The notes: generated from the sequence alone by a model not told the origin. Positions 12,629 to 25,721 are shown, numbered from the stretch's first letter. The stretch: DNA of 64,000 nt from Phycomyces blakesleeanus NRRL 1555(-) (GCF_001638985.1 NW_017265139.1:1612001-1676000); one strand, 5' to 3'. Made by a program: numbers and translations.

Positions 12629-15600
12629 ATGGACTTTTCATACTGCCTTACAAGGAATGTGTATTTACCAGTGTCCATAAAGATGTATGTGAGAAGAAAT
12701 AATATCTCGAATTCTAGTTACTTATATCTTCGTAGCTCTTCTTTAGAAGGAAGGCGTGAAACATCTAATGCAGATTTCCCAATGTAAGCAATGCATCATC
12801 CCAATCAAGTGTCATGTCGATTCTAACAAGCAGACATTCACAGAAAACATTCTGATTACTATGTCACAGTCCAGCTGTACGGTGATAATAAACCTCTAAC
12901 AGTTCCTGTTCAAACAAGTTACAAGTCGTTTAAGAACCACTGGAGGTAAATAGTAGTAGCGACTATAATATTATACGAGCATATTTTTTTATTCGGTAAT
13001 TATTATTAACAAAAGTTTGTTTATTTGTTATTATTTTATTTATTTTTTTGATGGAAAGTTGGAATGAATGGTTGACATTACCCATAAAATACTGTGATTT
13101 ACCTGCATCAGCACAATATGCCATTACTGTATGGGATACAGTCGGGCCACGTAAAGCAGTTCCAGTGGGTGGAACAACCTTAAGGCTGTTTGGAAAACAT
13201 TTGTAAGAGACTAGTAAACAAAGAGAAACATTAGGTTTGGGGTTTAGTTTGATTGATTGATAGTGTAAAGGACACTTCGAAAGGGGAAGCATAAACTACA
13301 CATCTGGCCAGGTCGTGAGGCAGACGGACAATCCAAAACAACTACACCAAGTAAAGTGAAGACAGATAATGATATGGATAAATTGGAAAAGGTGACTAGC
13401 GAATATCTGGATAATAAGAGCAACGATTCTGATTTTCGGTGCCTAGCTTGTTAAACGATACGATTGTGGTGATATCAGACCTGTAGAATGGCTTGACAAC
13501 ATGGCATTCAGACAGATTGAAAAAATACATAAGGTATAAATAAATAAATAAAAATTGAGAAATAGAAAGTTATAACGGAAACTATAAAAGAATATATATT
13601 TATATATGTGCATGTACCTTTAGAATGCGTCTTTACAGTCTACAGGACAAGCACTGTATATTGAGTTACCAAAATTTGACTTTACAGTCGTATTTGGTGA
13701 GATAGTAAGTAACCGGTACTTAAGAGACATTGACATTGACATTGACATATGACATGTCTATTAGGAATATACTCTTCCTGATCCAACTGCGCCTCTTCTT
13801 GGGCAGCAACCTCCTCAGATAGCAAATACGGTCACTGCAAATGCTGCCAACCAAGCCAATTATACCGATATCGGAGATGATGGGCGCAATATTAATGCTC
13901 ATCCAACTGAAACAGTAGCCCTTTATTCACTTATTCTTGATCCTGATATTGTGCGTGATAATCCAGTTGAAGCTAAGCACAGAAGATTGGTCCGTAGTCA
14001 TCGAAATGGACCCTTGGATCGCGACCTCAAACCAAACCCAAAGATCAGAGACGACCTCAATGTAAATATATATAAAGAAAATATACGAGTATATTTTGAT
14101 TCATAAACTTGCCATCTTTACTATAGAGTATTATGTCCTATCCACCCACTCAAATGTTAACGGCAGAAGAGAAGGATTTGGTTTGGAAATTCCGCTTCTA
14201 TCTGACAAGAGACAAGAGAGTAAGTAAACACTTTGAGGAGTATCCATATATTAACTTTTCTTTTATTAGGCTTTGACAAAGTTTCTCAAATGCGTTGTGT
14301 GGACAGACTCAACTGAAGTTCGACAGGCAGTAGATTTATTGCCATTGTGGGTAGACATTGACGTAGACGATGCTCTTGAGCTTCTTGGAAAAGAGTTTGA
14401 GAATAGAGCTGTTCGTTCATATGCTGTAAACCAATTGAGAAAAGCGGATGACGATGTAAGGGAAATGTAATTATAAGCAGTTTAACTTATATTATAATAT
14501 TTTAGGACCTGCTTTTGTATCTTTTACAGCTTGTGCAGGCTCTCAAGTTTGAACACATGAATGACAAGACACCAAATTCTTACGAATCATCTTTGGCCCA
14601 GTTCCTTATTGATCGCGCAACTCGTAACCAAACACTAGGCAACTACTTCCATTGGTAAGAAGTCCGATATGTAGTGATATAACCAAGAAATTAAAGCTAA
14701 TATACATTATTATAAACACAGGTATCTAATGGTCGAGTGCGAGGACAAGGTTATGGGAAAGATGTATGCCAAAGTAGCATATCATTATATCAAGGCTATT
14801 ATGGCTGTAAGTTTTTATATGCAAATATTTACACTTGATTTCTAATTCACATTATTATAGGTGACGAATGGATGTCAGCGGCGTGATACATTATTACGCC
14901 AAGGAGAGCTTATTCAATCTCTCTCAAAAATGTCCAAGGATGTTAGAAGCATGAAAGATGTGAGATCAAAAAAGGAAGATAAATTACGAGCAATGATTTT
15001 AGATCCAAAAGGCCACTTTGGATCGTTCCCGCCATGTCCACTACCTCTGGACCCAAGTAAAGAAGTGTGTGGTATTGTGGCAGGTAAGAATATAAATTAT
15101 AATATAAAACTATCAGGAAAAAATCTTATTCACATTAATATATACTTTCTTTTAGACAAGTCTAGAATATTCAATAGTAATCTCCAGCCTCTGCGTCTAA
15201 CTTTTGCATGCACTGACACGACTACGTATCCTGTATGCTTGATTGTCTTTTCATCTAATAAGTATACTAAAAAAGAAAGATAATATTGTAGGTTATCTTT
15301 AAGACCGGTGATGATCTTCGTCAGGATCAATTAGTAATTCAGATTATCACACTGATGGACAAACTGCTGAGGAAAGAAAACCTTGATCTGAAATTAACGC
15401 CTTACAAAGTACTCGCAACTGGGCCTGAGCATGGCTTGATGCAATTTGTTCCTTCAAAATCACTTGCGGCAGTACTCAATGAACACCAAAACAATATCCA
15501 AAGTTTCCTCCGTGAACATCATCCTGATCCAGGTCCAGATGGAATTTATGGAATTGATGCTCAAGTGATGGAGACATACCTTCGTAGCTGTGGTAAGTGT

Positions 15601-16278
15601 GAAAGTTAAAAATAGAGAAATTCTACTAGTAAACTCATGAATACCACCTAATGATACTAGCTGGCTACTGTGTGATTACTTATTTGCTTGGCGTTGGAGA
15701 TCGACATTTGGACAATCTGCTATTATCGCCTGAAGGTAAGAAATTTATATGTATATACATAAAAGGCAGAACTTTATGGGTTTCTGATCTCATTTATTTA
15801 TTTTAAAACACACAAAGGCCATCTATTTCATGTTGATTTTGGCTTTATATTGGGTCGAGATCCTAAACCATTCCCACCTCCGATGAAGCTTTGCAAAGAA
15901 ATGATTGAGGCTATGGGTGGAGCAAGCTCTCCTCACTACAATAAGTTTAGACAGTTTTGCTATACTGCTTTTACAACTCTCCGGCGTAACGCGAATTTGA
16001 TCCTCAATTTGTTCGCATTGATGGTGGATGCCAATATTCCTGATATTAAGATTGAGCCAGACAAGGCAGTTATAAAGGTAGAAGCGGATACATAGAATAA
16101 TCCTTTTCTTTTATATTAAATGAAAATCATTATTTAGGTACAAGAGAAATTTAGACTAGACCTTTCCGAGGAGGCGGCGATTGCATATTTCCAGGGTCTC
16201 ATTTCAGAGAGTGTCAATGCGTTGTTCCCTCAAATAATGGAGACAGTTCACAAATGGGCCCAGTATTGGAGGCGGTAG
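12629..16278 (+). CDS. VPS34: Class III phosphatidylinositol 3-kinase VPS34
   Basis: Eighteen exons: 12629-12684, 12736-12783, 12844-12945, 13059-13202, 13271-13391, 13447-13533, 13624-13704, 13765-14061, 14127-14219, 14270-14455, 14506-14654, 14722-14806, 14861-15083, 15156-15232, 15292-15592, 15661-15735, 15818-16077, 16138-16278; 841 residues, normal for the family. An N-terminal C2 domain ([35 protein letters not shown]) is followed by the helical PIK domain and the lipid-kinase domain. Catalytic elements are GDDLRQDQL, the [10 protein letters not shown] catalytic loop and VDFGFILG with the metal-binding Asp. The C-terminal helix ([10 protein letters not shown]) matches VPS34. The enzyme makes PI3P on endosomes and autophagosomes. 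Exon 5 requires the acceptor at 13269-13270, because the earlier AG would leave a stop in frame. Confidence 0.96.
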
Positions 16279-16689
16279 ATAATAACCTGTGCTATCAAAA
16301 AGTTTGAAAGACTCTTTATGGAATATCTGCCGTGATATATATATATATATATATAAAACCAAAAGGACAATATTTGTTATTGTGTATTGATTTCATTTGT
16401 TATATTTATGCTGACAGATTTTTTTTCCTATATGAGTTTTGCGTGGGTTTGTGTATGCAAGATGTGAATGTGTGGAGAACCAATGGACTTAATATAGACA
16501 TCTCATGTGATGCGGGGAGAGCTTACACAACTTTAGACTCAATTTATATTTTACATAGAGCAGTCAAATCTTCACATGAAGAAGCGCGCAAGGTCCTATT
16601 TTAGTCAGCTTGAATTGAGTCTTTAAATAAAACCCCCTTTACTTTTACTTTTTATTCTTCTTACTCATATACATTCTTTCAAGTACAAT
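16279..16689. other. Intergenic spacer with TA repeat
   Basis: A 411-bp spacer holding a (TA)n run at about 16337-16355 and an AT-rich leader just before the nitronate monooxygenase start. The open frame 16332-16604 here resembles no family and begins inside the TA repeat, so I treat it as non-coding. Confidence 0.6.
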
Positions 16690-17810
<1,121 letters not shown>

Positions 17811-18370
17811 ATACCCGATATAAAGAACAAACAACCAAAAATAATAATAAATAAATATATAAGTATATGCATAGTCATATATAATAATAAATGTCCATAA
17901 ACCTCAACAAAAAAAAATACTTCTTTAATCATTAAAAAGCTTGTGACCATAATTAAGGGACAAGACATATAAAACTCCGTCTAGACAGACCACAATTTAA
18001 GGTGTCACCAAGAACAGTTGTCGGGAAGTGATAAAAAAAAAAGTCCAATGAGTCATCCCCGGGGGTATATGCCTTGTGTATAACAGTCAAGACTTGCCTT
18101 TTGGCTTGACATATGTGGATATGAACCTTTAGATAGATAATTCAATGATGTGATGTGACTATATTGTGAACACAGTTTTTGACGTTTTGTCCAGCTGTAA
18201 TCGTTGGTTCAAGAAAGTAAACAACCAAACAGTCTTGTTTTTCATATTTTAAATCACCGACGAAAATTATTTTGCTTAAACTCCAGTCCAGGGACCCTCT
18301 CTTACTTGCTCTTTCTCTTCCTTCTTCCTTACTTTTGACAGCCAAGACCAACAGTCCTTCACCTGTCATC
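17811..18370. other. Intergenic spacer and CT-rich leader of the carrier gene
   Basis: A 560-bp spacer without a gene. The last 80 bases before the carrier start are strongly CT-rich (CTCTTTCTCTTCC type), a common feature of highly expressed fungal promoters or leaders. Confidence 0.55.
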
Positions 18371-19704
18371 ATGTCTCCCATTGCATCCGGAAAGAACAAG
18401 TCCGAGTCCCTCAGTGCTCGCATTGCTGGCAGTGCCAGTTCAGGTATTCTTGAATTGATCATCTTCCACCCTGTTGACACCGTCGCCAAGCGTTTGATGA
18501 GCAACCAGGCAAAGGTAACTTATAGGATTAGATTTTAATCGAAAATTAGTGCTCTAATACATATATGCTTAGATCCTCCTCCCTGGAATGACCTTTGGTG
18601 AGAAGAAGGCTGCCTTGGACTTGGTTATCTTCAAGGTACGTTATTTCATTTGGTCATATATATAGCTTATCTCTTTATACTGTTGATCCCTAATCACCGT
18701 GTTATTGTTTTTGATAGGATGCTGCACAAAAGTCTTTCTTGAAGAAATACGCTTCCCTTTTCCCTGGTCTTGGCTTTGCTGCTGGTTACAAGGTTGCCCA
18801 GAGAGTCTACAAGTTCGGTGGTCAACCTTTCGTTAAGGATTACCTGAACACCAACCACCAGGCTACTTTCACCAACGCTTTTGGTGAGAAGACTGGCAAG
18901 ACTGTTATGCATGCTACTGCCGGAAGGTATGTATTATTATTTTATATTATGTTTATTCCTTGATACGGAGACTGTAGTGCATAAACTCATACGATAGTTT
19001 TCATCTGTGTTTAGTTTGGTCGGTATTGGAGAGATTGCCCTGTTGCCTTTGGATGTCTTGAAGATTAAAAGACAGACAAACCCCGAGGCTTTCAGAGGCC
19101 GTGGCTTTTTGAAGATCGTTCAGGACGAGGGTATGGGATTGTACCGGTAAGTACATACAAAACATGATCCAGCTTCTTCGGATCCATACCCAAGCATATA
19201 TTTATCAAATACTCTAAAATAGTGGTGCTGGCTGGACCGCTGCTCGTAACGCTCCTGGCTCCTTTGCTCTTTTCGGTGCCTCTGCATTCGTGAAGGAGTA
19301 CATGTTCCACCTTGAAGATTACAGCAAGGCTACCTTCTTCCAGAACTTCTGTGCCTCTATTGCTGGTGCCGTTGCTTCCATCACCGTCGCCGCTCCCCTT
19401 GATGTTGTTAAGACCCGTATTCAGAACCGTAACTTCGATAACCCTGAGTCCGGTGTAAACATTGTTAAGGATCTTATCAAGAAGGAAGGCTTTGCTGGTT
19501 TCTTCAAGGGTTTGACCCCCAAGATCTTGGTGGTAAGACAAAGAGATATTAAAATGACTGATGTTGTTGGGTAAATACTTGTATGAATATTAATTTATTT
19601 TCTTTTTCTGTTTAATACAGGTCGGTCCTAAGCTGATCTTCAGTTTCACCATTGCACAGCAGCTTATCCCTGTCTTCGACCGTGCCTTCAACGGTTCCAA
19701 ATAA
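18371..19704 (+). CDS. GGC1: Mitochondrial GTP/GDP carrier (Ggc1-type SLC25 protein)
   Basis: Six exons: 18371-18514, 18573-18635, 18718-18926, 19015-19146, 19223-19532, 19621-19704; 313 residues. It shows the threefold mitochondrial-carrier repeat, with signatures HPVDTVAKRLMSN, LPLDVLKIKRQTNPE and APLDVVKTRIQNR. The segments LFPGLGFAAGYKVAQRVYK and AFGEKTGKTV match the Ggc1 subfamily, which exchanges matrix GMP/GDP for cytosolic GTP across the inner membrane and affects mitochondrial iron metabolism and DNA maintenance in yeast. Codon use is GC-richer than the neighbours, consistent with high expression. The start is the first ATG after a CT-rich leader. Confidence 0.93.
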
Positions 19705-21360
19705 AACCGGCATACTTTCTTTGGTGCACCTCTTTCTGTAGACTCAGATAGAATAAAAAAAAAACCCCCTCTCAACCTTTCTCATATTAATCATCATTTC
19801 CTGTTTATACGATTATATTTGTTCATTTAGTGCTTAAAAAGAAAAAAGAAAATAAAACACTTTTTAATAATCGGACGAGTGTGTGTGATGTATGAGATAT
19901 TGATTAGATGTACGGAAGATAATGTCTTAGGCTGCGATAACAGACTAGATAAGGAAAGGCGATCAAGATCCAAGTCTAATACACTGGTCTTAAATTTTCA
20001 CTTTATTTAGTCATTACGAATTATATATCTTTAACAGGGATCAATCAAGAATGAATGCAAACTTTGCTTACTACTGATATTACATAACTATTCAAGCAAA
20101 ATAAAGACCTGTTGTCTATCTAAGCTTTTAGTCCTACGAAAATCAAATCAGATATAATTAAAGACATTAATTATACACTTGTGGGAAACAGAGAGATTTT
20201 TTTTGAGGCTATTTATGTATTTTATCTCTCAATTGTGTAATGGTTTGTTGTGGTTGATCCACTGTGTATAGAAAGACGTCTTTGGTGTGTAACTTTGCAA
20301 CACTCTCTGCAGGTTTTTTTTTACTCTTCATTCGTAGAGTATGGTTTTCTAGCCTGTGACTTTTTTTACTGCATTCGGAGACAACCGTAAGCCTCTTAAA
20401 GAATATAGCTTATATATATGTATATATAAAAACAAATCTGGTACAACCTTCAACTTGAGTATATTTTCTCGTTTCAAATATGAGACTTCAATATCCTTGC
20501 TAATAATTGTTTTCCTCGAGTATTTTCTTTGTTTTTTGTCTTGCTTTGTTTGTAAGGGTTCGAAGCTCAGGATTATTGTGGTTTCTTGTCAGTGAGAAAA
20601 AGAAATGTGACTAGATGTATATATTGGATTTTCTAATCTTTCCCTAAAGTATGTCTAGCAGTTACTTTAGAAACGTTTATATATAATCATGAAAGTTTAA
20701 TAGCTATCTACAACCTGGCCAAGCTGGATTACTAAAGAAATACATATTTTACAAAACAAAATGTTGATATATGTTTATTAGATTTTTTTTAAAAAAAAAA
20801 GAAAGTACAATTGATATTCAGATTAGCTGTCCTTAATATATATATCACAGATTGGAATCTTCTCGATATTTATAATTACCTATCCTCCGTATTTGGTATA
20901 CTATCGTCTATTCCTCTTTCAAGGAAACCTCTAAATAAGCTACAATGGTAACAATAAAGACCATTGTATTGTCAGCAGTTATCTCAATTGCACATCAAAT
21001 GTGTTATTAATGATTTTCTTTTTGGATCAAGGATCTAAGCAAGCAAGTACTTGAAGAATAGGCACTAATCTTTCATCAATTTCAGCAGACAATATGCAAT
21101 ATTGATGTCAGGCTGTAATTGATACCAAGGGAGGTCATACTATATATTGATACTTTATTTTTTATTTTTTTTATTTCAATAATAAACATACATTTAATCT
21201 TGTATTTGAAGTTTGAAGGCTTTAGCTATTACTACTGACGAACGGTTTTTATGTTGAGGATATGTCTTGACTTCTCTAATGAATTTCTTGGGGTCAGAGG
21301 ATGAAAAGTTTTTCGGTGGATGTATAGCAGTAGATTTAAGAAAGAAAGAAAAATACTTTG

Positions 21361-21470
21361 GGTGCTCTTCATGACCTTAGACCTTACAACTTGACGTTCC
21401 ACCAGACCCATCACCCAAACCATTCTCGAAACAATTTTGGAGTACTTGATCTCTAAAATGCCATCATAGT
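21361..21470 (-). pseudogene. ISXO2/Merlin-like transposase fragment, copy 1
   Basis: The minus-strand frame reads DGILEIKYSKIVSRMVW followed by VMGLVERQVVRSKVMKS. This resembles the core of ISXO2-like (IS1595/Merlin) DDE transposases, where an EIDESK motif and an R-x-VWV-G-VER strand pair surround the first catalytic Asp. Here EIDESK appears degraded to EIKYSK, so the catalytic Asp is lost. A second diverged copy of the same segment lies 0.5 kb away in the opposite orientation. Confidence 0.45.
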
Positions 21471-21540
21471 GTGTGCATTTTTTTGTATTATTTCTTTTGT
21501 TCTTTATTTTGCAATATTTTTTATTAAAACAAAACAACAA

Positions 21541-21985
21541 TGGACTACAACTACCTTATTGACATTGCTCTTGGAGAAGGAGGAGTCGAAGAATTTTTTA
21601 CAAGCATTGCCTAATGCTTGCCCTTAGATTTTCTCACCGACAAATGACTCTGAACAGCAAACAGATTCATTTAAAAGGCAATGAAATAGAATTAAAGAAA
21701 TAAAATACCACATTAACATAGCTATTATTCTCATGAAAAGTAACAATGTAACTATAGCTGCTTAGTATGCTGTATATGGGACGTTATTTCCCATTTTACT
21801 TCCTGTCAAAGGTGAAAATACACCTTTGACACGTACAAGATTTTTTATCATTTTGGAAATTTTATGTTACATAATTACTATATATATCATGAATCTTTAT
21901 GTACGTTTTGGGAGATGGGCCTAGTGGAACGACAAGTGGTAAGGTCTAGGGTTATGAAGAGCGCCTTTGGTTTAAAGAATGTGAA
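21541..21985 (+). pseudogene. ISXO2/Merlin-like transposase relic, copy 2
   Basis: A short frame from the ATG at 21541 reads MDYNYLIDIALGEGGVEEFF before a stop at 21612. About 300 bases later, 21915-21985 encodes MGLVERQVVRSRVMKSAFGL, clearly homologous to copy 1 on the minus strand; the two DNA segments share most bases over about 60 nt. The N-terminal piece has the helical look of ISXO2/Merlin transposase starts. The intervening zinc-ribbon and catalytic parts are broken or missing. Confidence 0.4.
21804..21831. repeat. Short hairpin (11-bp arms)
   Basis: TGTCAAAGGTG (21804-21814) is followed after six bases by its exact reverse complement (21821-21831). It sits inside the transposase relic, between the N-terminal and core fragments. 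Confidence 0.7.
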
Positions 21986-22462
21986 AGCTAATTTAAAATG
22001 ACAAGGTTCTTACTTTTTATGCTGTTATTGCATATTCTCTGTAGAAAAAAAAACATTTAAAATAATCAATTATTGCAATTATTGTGCAATTAGATAGCAT
22101 GACAAATTCAAAGGAGTCTTTTGGGCTACTTTTTTTCCCTTTAAAGAACAATAGTACCTGTACATATACAATTAAACTAAATTTACTGTAACCATTACAG
22201 ATGCTCTAAAGCTTTCCCTAACTTTAACTCAATACAGTCAATTCTTCTGTATGTTAATAAACTCTGGCTTGGCAGTTTATGTATAATTCCTCAGAATATG
22301 ATTCCAGAGGCGCTTGTTTTATATCTTCTCTCCAGACAATAGAAAACAACGACTACAAGTCTCCCTTAAAGGCATAACGTCTTAAGACTTAGCGATACAC
22401 TTGGCTTCGGTGCTTATAACCATATTCTTTTGATCATCATATACATTCTTTTTTTTTATATA

Positions 22463-23204
22463 GGGGGTACTCAGCCAGATTGATCGATCAAATTCTTGTG
22501 TGAATCTTGGCCAATGGTATCAATTTGTAGTTGAGGACACCAAAAGACAAAAGTACAAAATTCGTACAAAATTCATAGATTTTTATAGCATTTATAGAAT
22601 AATCTTTGCACATTCTGATTTCTTCTTTGAATGTGTAGGCATCTAGACTCTCGAAGAAATCAAGGGCTCTTTCCCTTTACTCAACATCTGGCAATACATT
22701 GTCAACCTTGTGTATGTATTTATTGGCTTTAAGTGTTTGTTTAAGCTCCTTCGCGGCAGTCATCTGCTCCAACTTTATATTAACTTCCTTTTTGATTACT
22801 TCTAAAATATCTTTAATAAGTTCGTCTGCACTTTCTGATAAAGACTCTACCAGTGTTTTTTTTCACGATAAATTCCCTGATTTTATGCGATTTCTTCAAG
22901 GCATCAATTGCTTGTTGCTTTGCACTATATTTTGGCATGTAAGATGGAGAGAAAGAAGTATTATATAACTGTTGGCAATAAATTCTATGATTTATTAAGG
23001 AGAAAGATAAAAACAGTATCGTATTGCATATAAAAAGTAAGGATTAGGTTAATCAGAGAGCCGTACGTTTTTCGATCAAAATTTGATCGAAATTTGATCT
23101 TTCAAAAAGACGATCAAATTTTTATCGTCGCTATTACAATTGTAGTCCAATAATATGGCGTTCTGAATTCAAAATTTGATCGATCAATCTGGCTGAGTAC
23201 CCCC
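22463..23204. mobile_element. 742-bp non-autonomous DNA element with perfect 32-bp terminal inverted repeats
   Basis: The ends 22463-22494 and 23173-23204 are perfect 32-bp inverted repeats beginning GGGGGTACTCAGCC. The element is flanked by ATA on both sides (22460-22462 and 23205-23207), compatible with a 3-bp target-site duplication. The right sub-terminal region has further GATCAAATTT-type palindromes. Inside, the minus strand carries a broken small ORF (about 22680-22950). The superfamily is not certain; a 3-bp duplication and G-rich ends would suit a PIF/Harbinger-like derivative, though ATA is not the canonical TWA. Confidence 0.85.
22680..22950 (-). pseudogene. Frameshifted small ORF inside the inverted-repeat element
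   Basis: On the minus strand an ATG-initiated frame begins MPKYSAKQQAIDALKKSHK. After a run of eight A residues (antisense of about 22858-22866) the coding potential moves to another frame, reading ESLSESADELIKDILEVIKK and ending ...HKVDNVLPDVE with a stop. One indel in the A-run would explain the break. The product would be a short, highly helical protein, possibly the N-terminal part of a transposase; I cannot name the family. Confidence 0.45.
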
Positions 23205-23317
23205 ATAGAATATATTAAATGTCCGAAATCGGGACGGTTCTTTTTTTGACCATTTTTTGTTTTTTGCTGCTTTCAGGGACAAACTTCATCACAAATCATC
23301 TAACTAAATCTAATCTA

Positions 23318-24203
23318 ATGGGAAAGAGTGAAAAAATCAGCAAGTCAGAAATTCCACTCACAGCTGTGAGATCTGAAGAGACAGAAAAGGTAATTTAGTA
23401 CTTTACTGAAGATTGCAATGAAGCTGACATTCAGTAGCACCACAAGAAAAGCAAGAAAGAAAAGAAAGACAAGAAAGACAAGGATAGCAGTATGTATTCA
23501 AACTTGTGTGTGTGTGTGTGTGTTGATTGGTTTAAGGGAAAAAGCAATATTTAATTGATAAGCTATCTGTAGGTAGCAAGCGAAAGAGATCCACAGATGA
23601 AGAGTCAGAAGAAGAAAAGGTTGTAGTAGAGACCAAGAAGGCCAAGAAGGAGAAAAAGGAAAAGAAGGAAAAGAAAGAGAAGAAGAGCAAGAAAGACAAG
23701 GAGAGTGAAACCAGTGATTCAGATGATACCAAAAAGGACCGTGCTCATGCCTGTGCAACATCTACACCAAAGGTATCCAAAGTAGAAGAAGAGAAAATAG
23801 AGGTAATGTATTCACAATCATAAAATCACATCAACATGAATGTTAAGAATAAAAGAAACGGTATTTACACTTTTTTTTATGTGTGTGTGTGTGTGTATTT
23901 TATTGATTTTAGGAACCTGCGGCAACCACTGGATGGAATGACTGGTCAAAAGCCTCGTTTGGAGGTAACCAGGAACAGAAGAGCAAATTCATGCGTTTAT
24001 TGGGTGCCAACAAGGCAGGAAATAAGGAAGCCGCACCTGCACCCAAGAAGAAGGGAGGTTTGTTTGGCTCCTTGAAGAGCGCAATAGATGAGGATGAGAA
24101 CCAGCGTATTGCCAATGATCTTGAAAAGCAGTTCCAGGGCGGTTTGCAAATGAGAAAACAGCAATACACTGGCCAAAGAGGTGGTCTCGGATTCAGTCGA
24201 TAA
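23318..24203 (+). CDS. Lysine-rich nucleolar protein, KNOP1/SMAP-domain family
   Basis: Four exons: 23318-23389, 23438-23489, 23573-23802, 23913-24203; 214 residues. A long Lys/Glu-rich low-complexity middle (KKEKKDKKDKD and similar) ends in a conserved C-terminal module, WNDWSKASFGGNQEQKSKFM then RLLGANK, plus QRIANDLEKQFQGGLQMRKQ. That module resembles the SMAP (small acidic protein-like) domain found at the C-terminus of KNOP1, a nucleolar protein of poorly known function. The basic stretches would serve as nuclear/nucleolar localisation signals. Exon 2 uses the second AG (23436-23437), because the first would put TAG in frame. Introns 2 and 3 contain (GT)n microsatellites. The gene converges on atp4 with only 154 bp between the stop codons. 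Confidence 0.75.
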
Positions 24204-24212
24204 TATATATAA

Positions 24213-24258
24213 TTTTTTTTTAAAAAAAAATACTAGTAAAATAATAATAATAATAATA
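24213..24258. terminator. Possible shared 3' processing region of convergent genes
   Basis: Between the convergent stop codons lies a T9-A9 palindromic tract (24213-24230) followed by an ATAATAATAATAATAAAG run with AATAAA-type signals in both orientations. It is symmetrical and could supply 3'-end signals for both transcripts; this is inference. Confidence 0.35.
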
Positions 24259-24357
24259 ATAATAAAGAGCATTTGCATTGTATGTATTCAATATGCTTTA
24301 TTTCTGTTTATTGATTAGAGAACAGTGAAACAAGGGAGAGTGGGGAAAATAAGACAT

Positions 24358-25721
24358 TTAAGCAGACTTGGAGGCAACGGCTATAAAACATACAGAGAAT
24401 ATGAGTTTAATTAATCAGTGTGCACAACAACAATATAATTGTTATCCCATTCCATTTGTATTTATTTTTCGTCAAAAAACTTACCCTGGATGTCCAAAAC
24501 AGCCTGGTCGAGGATCTGCTGCTGGATCTTGGGGTCCTGCAAGTCTTTGTGGATCTTCTCGATCAAGTAGGCAGCCAACTGCTTCTGTTCGCGCTCGCGG
24601 ACGCTAGCCTCGTGGCGGACCCAGGAGTCAAGAGTGGTCTTGAGCTCGTGGGCAACAGCGACCTGCTGCTTGAGGACAAAGGCCTCGGCCTCCAACTCGG
24701 CGGTCTCGCGGGAGATAGCAAAGAGAGACTTGGTAACATCGACCAAATCCTTCATTTGACCAACTTCCTCAATACGCTCCTGGACAGCGGACTTGTGGTC
24801 CTCACGGGCCTGAACCAAGATGTTCTTGATGCGCTATATACCCAAAACACAATAATAAGTACACTAGTTCTAATATATATTAAATATACATATATCCTTT
24901 TGTTTTTAGACGTACAGCAATGTGGTCGTTGGCCATGGTTGTGAAGGGCTCACGCACGTACTTGAGGAGTACGCCGAGAAGACCAAGAGAGGCAACAAGG
25001 ACAAGAGTCTCCTCGTTAAGGATATAGATTTCCTTGGAGATCAAGAAAGTGGAAATACCACCACCGGCTGTAAGGAAACCAGCCTTGGAAACGAGGGAGT
25101 TACCGGGAAGAGCATCCAAAATAGAGGCCTTCTTGGGCTCTTCGACTATTGTTGTTTTCGAAAGAAAGAAAAGGTAAATGTTTCTTCTTTGTACCTTTTA
25201 TATATTTATCTGAATTTGTATGTATGTGTTTTCGCGTCGAATAATATCTAAATGTATTCAATTTTGCCATGTATTACCCTTGTTCTCGGTGGTGTAGCTA
25301 CGCATACTATAAGAGATATATGTCAGTAAGAAAATATATTTGGTTTCTTTGCTTGATGAACTAATTCAACCTCCCTCCAAAGCTAGTAAAAAAAAATAGT
25401 AATGAACGTTATACTTACGCAGTGGCACCAATGGTCTGGCGAGTGGCCATCAAAGTAGGACGGACGGCAGAGACTGTAGAAAGTGGATTTTTTTTAGTAA
25501 AAGAAAGAAAAAAAAAACAAGATAAAATGTTATGTCAAATATTGTAAACTATATTTAATTCTATTGTTTGGTTTCTTTTTTGGTTCATGGTATTATCAAC
25601 CAAGCTTTGTGAACGTTCTACTGCTTCTCCTGTTTTCTTCTTCCTATTTTCCCTCTTCTTCTTCTAGATTCCAGTTTGTTCATTTACCTGCAGCACCCTT
25701 GGTCAACAAACGGAAAGCCAT
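24358..25721 (-). CDS. ATP4: Mitochondrial F1Fo-ATP synthase subunit b (Atp4)
   Basis: Six exons, 5' to 3' on the minus strand: 25688-25721, 25419-25473, 25278-25306, 24916-25145, 24485-24833, 24358-24380; 239 residues. The first exons encode a mitochondrial presequence (MAFRLLTKGAAVSAVRPTLM). The core holds GFLTAGGGISTFLISKEIYI and a second hydrophobic segment ETLVLVASLGLLGVLL, then a long charged stalk helix (AREDHKSAVQERIEEVGQMK, AAYLIEKIHKDLQDPKIQQQ). Subunit b anchors the peripheral stalk in the inner membrane and connects to OSCP. Exon 3 is only 29 nt and the last coding exon only 23 nt, so automated models may miss them. The donor after ...DHIA is GTACGT. Confidence 0.93.

Larger units (their letters stand above)
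19705..22462. other. Repeat-rich intergenic region with transposon relics
   Basis: No intact gene. The stretch contains a T8-A10 tract (20783-20800), two antiparallel relics of an ISXO2/Merlin-like transposase (21361-21470 minus, 21541-21985 plus) and a short hairpin (21804-21831). The rest is AT-rich with no recognisable coding signal. Confidence 0.6.

Noticed and set aside
20540..20575. GGGTTCGAAGCTC resembling a tRNA T-loop
   Set aside because: No pairing T-stem, anticodon arm or acceptor stem could be built around it.
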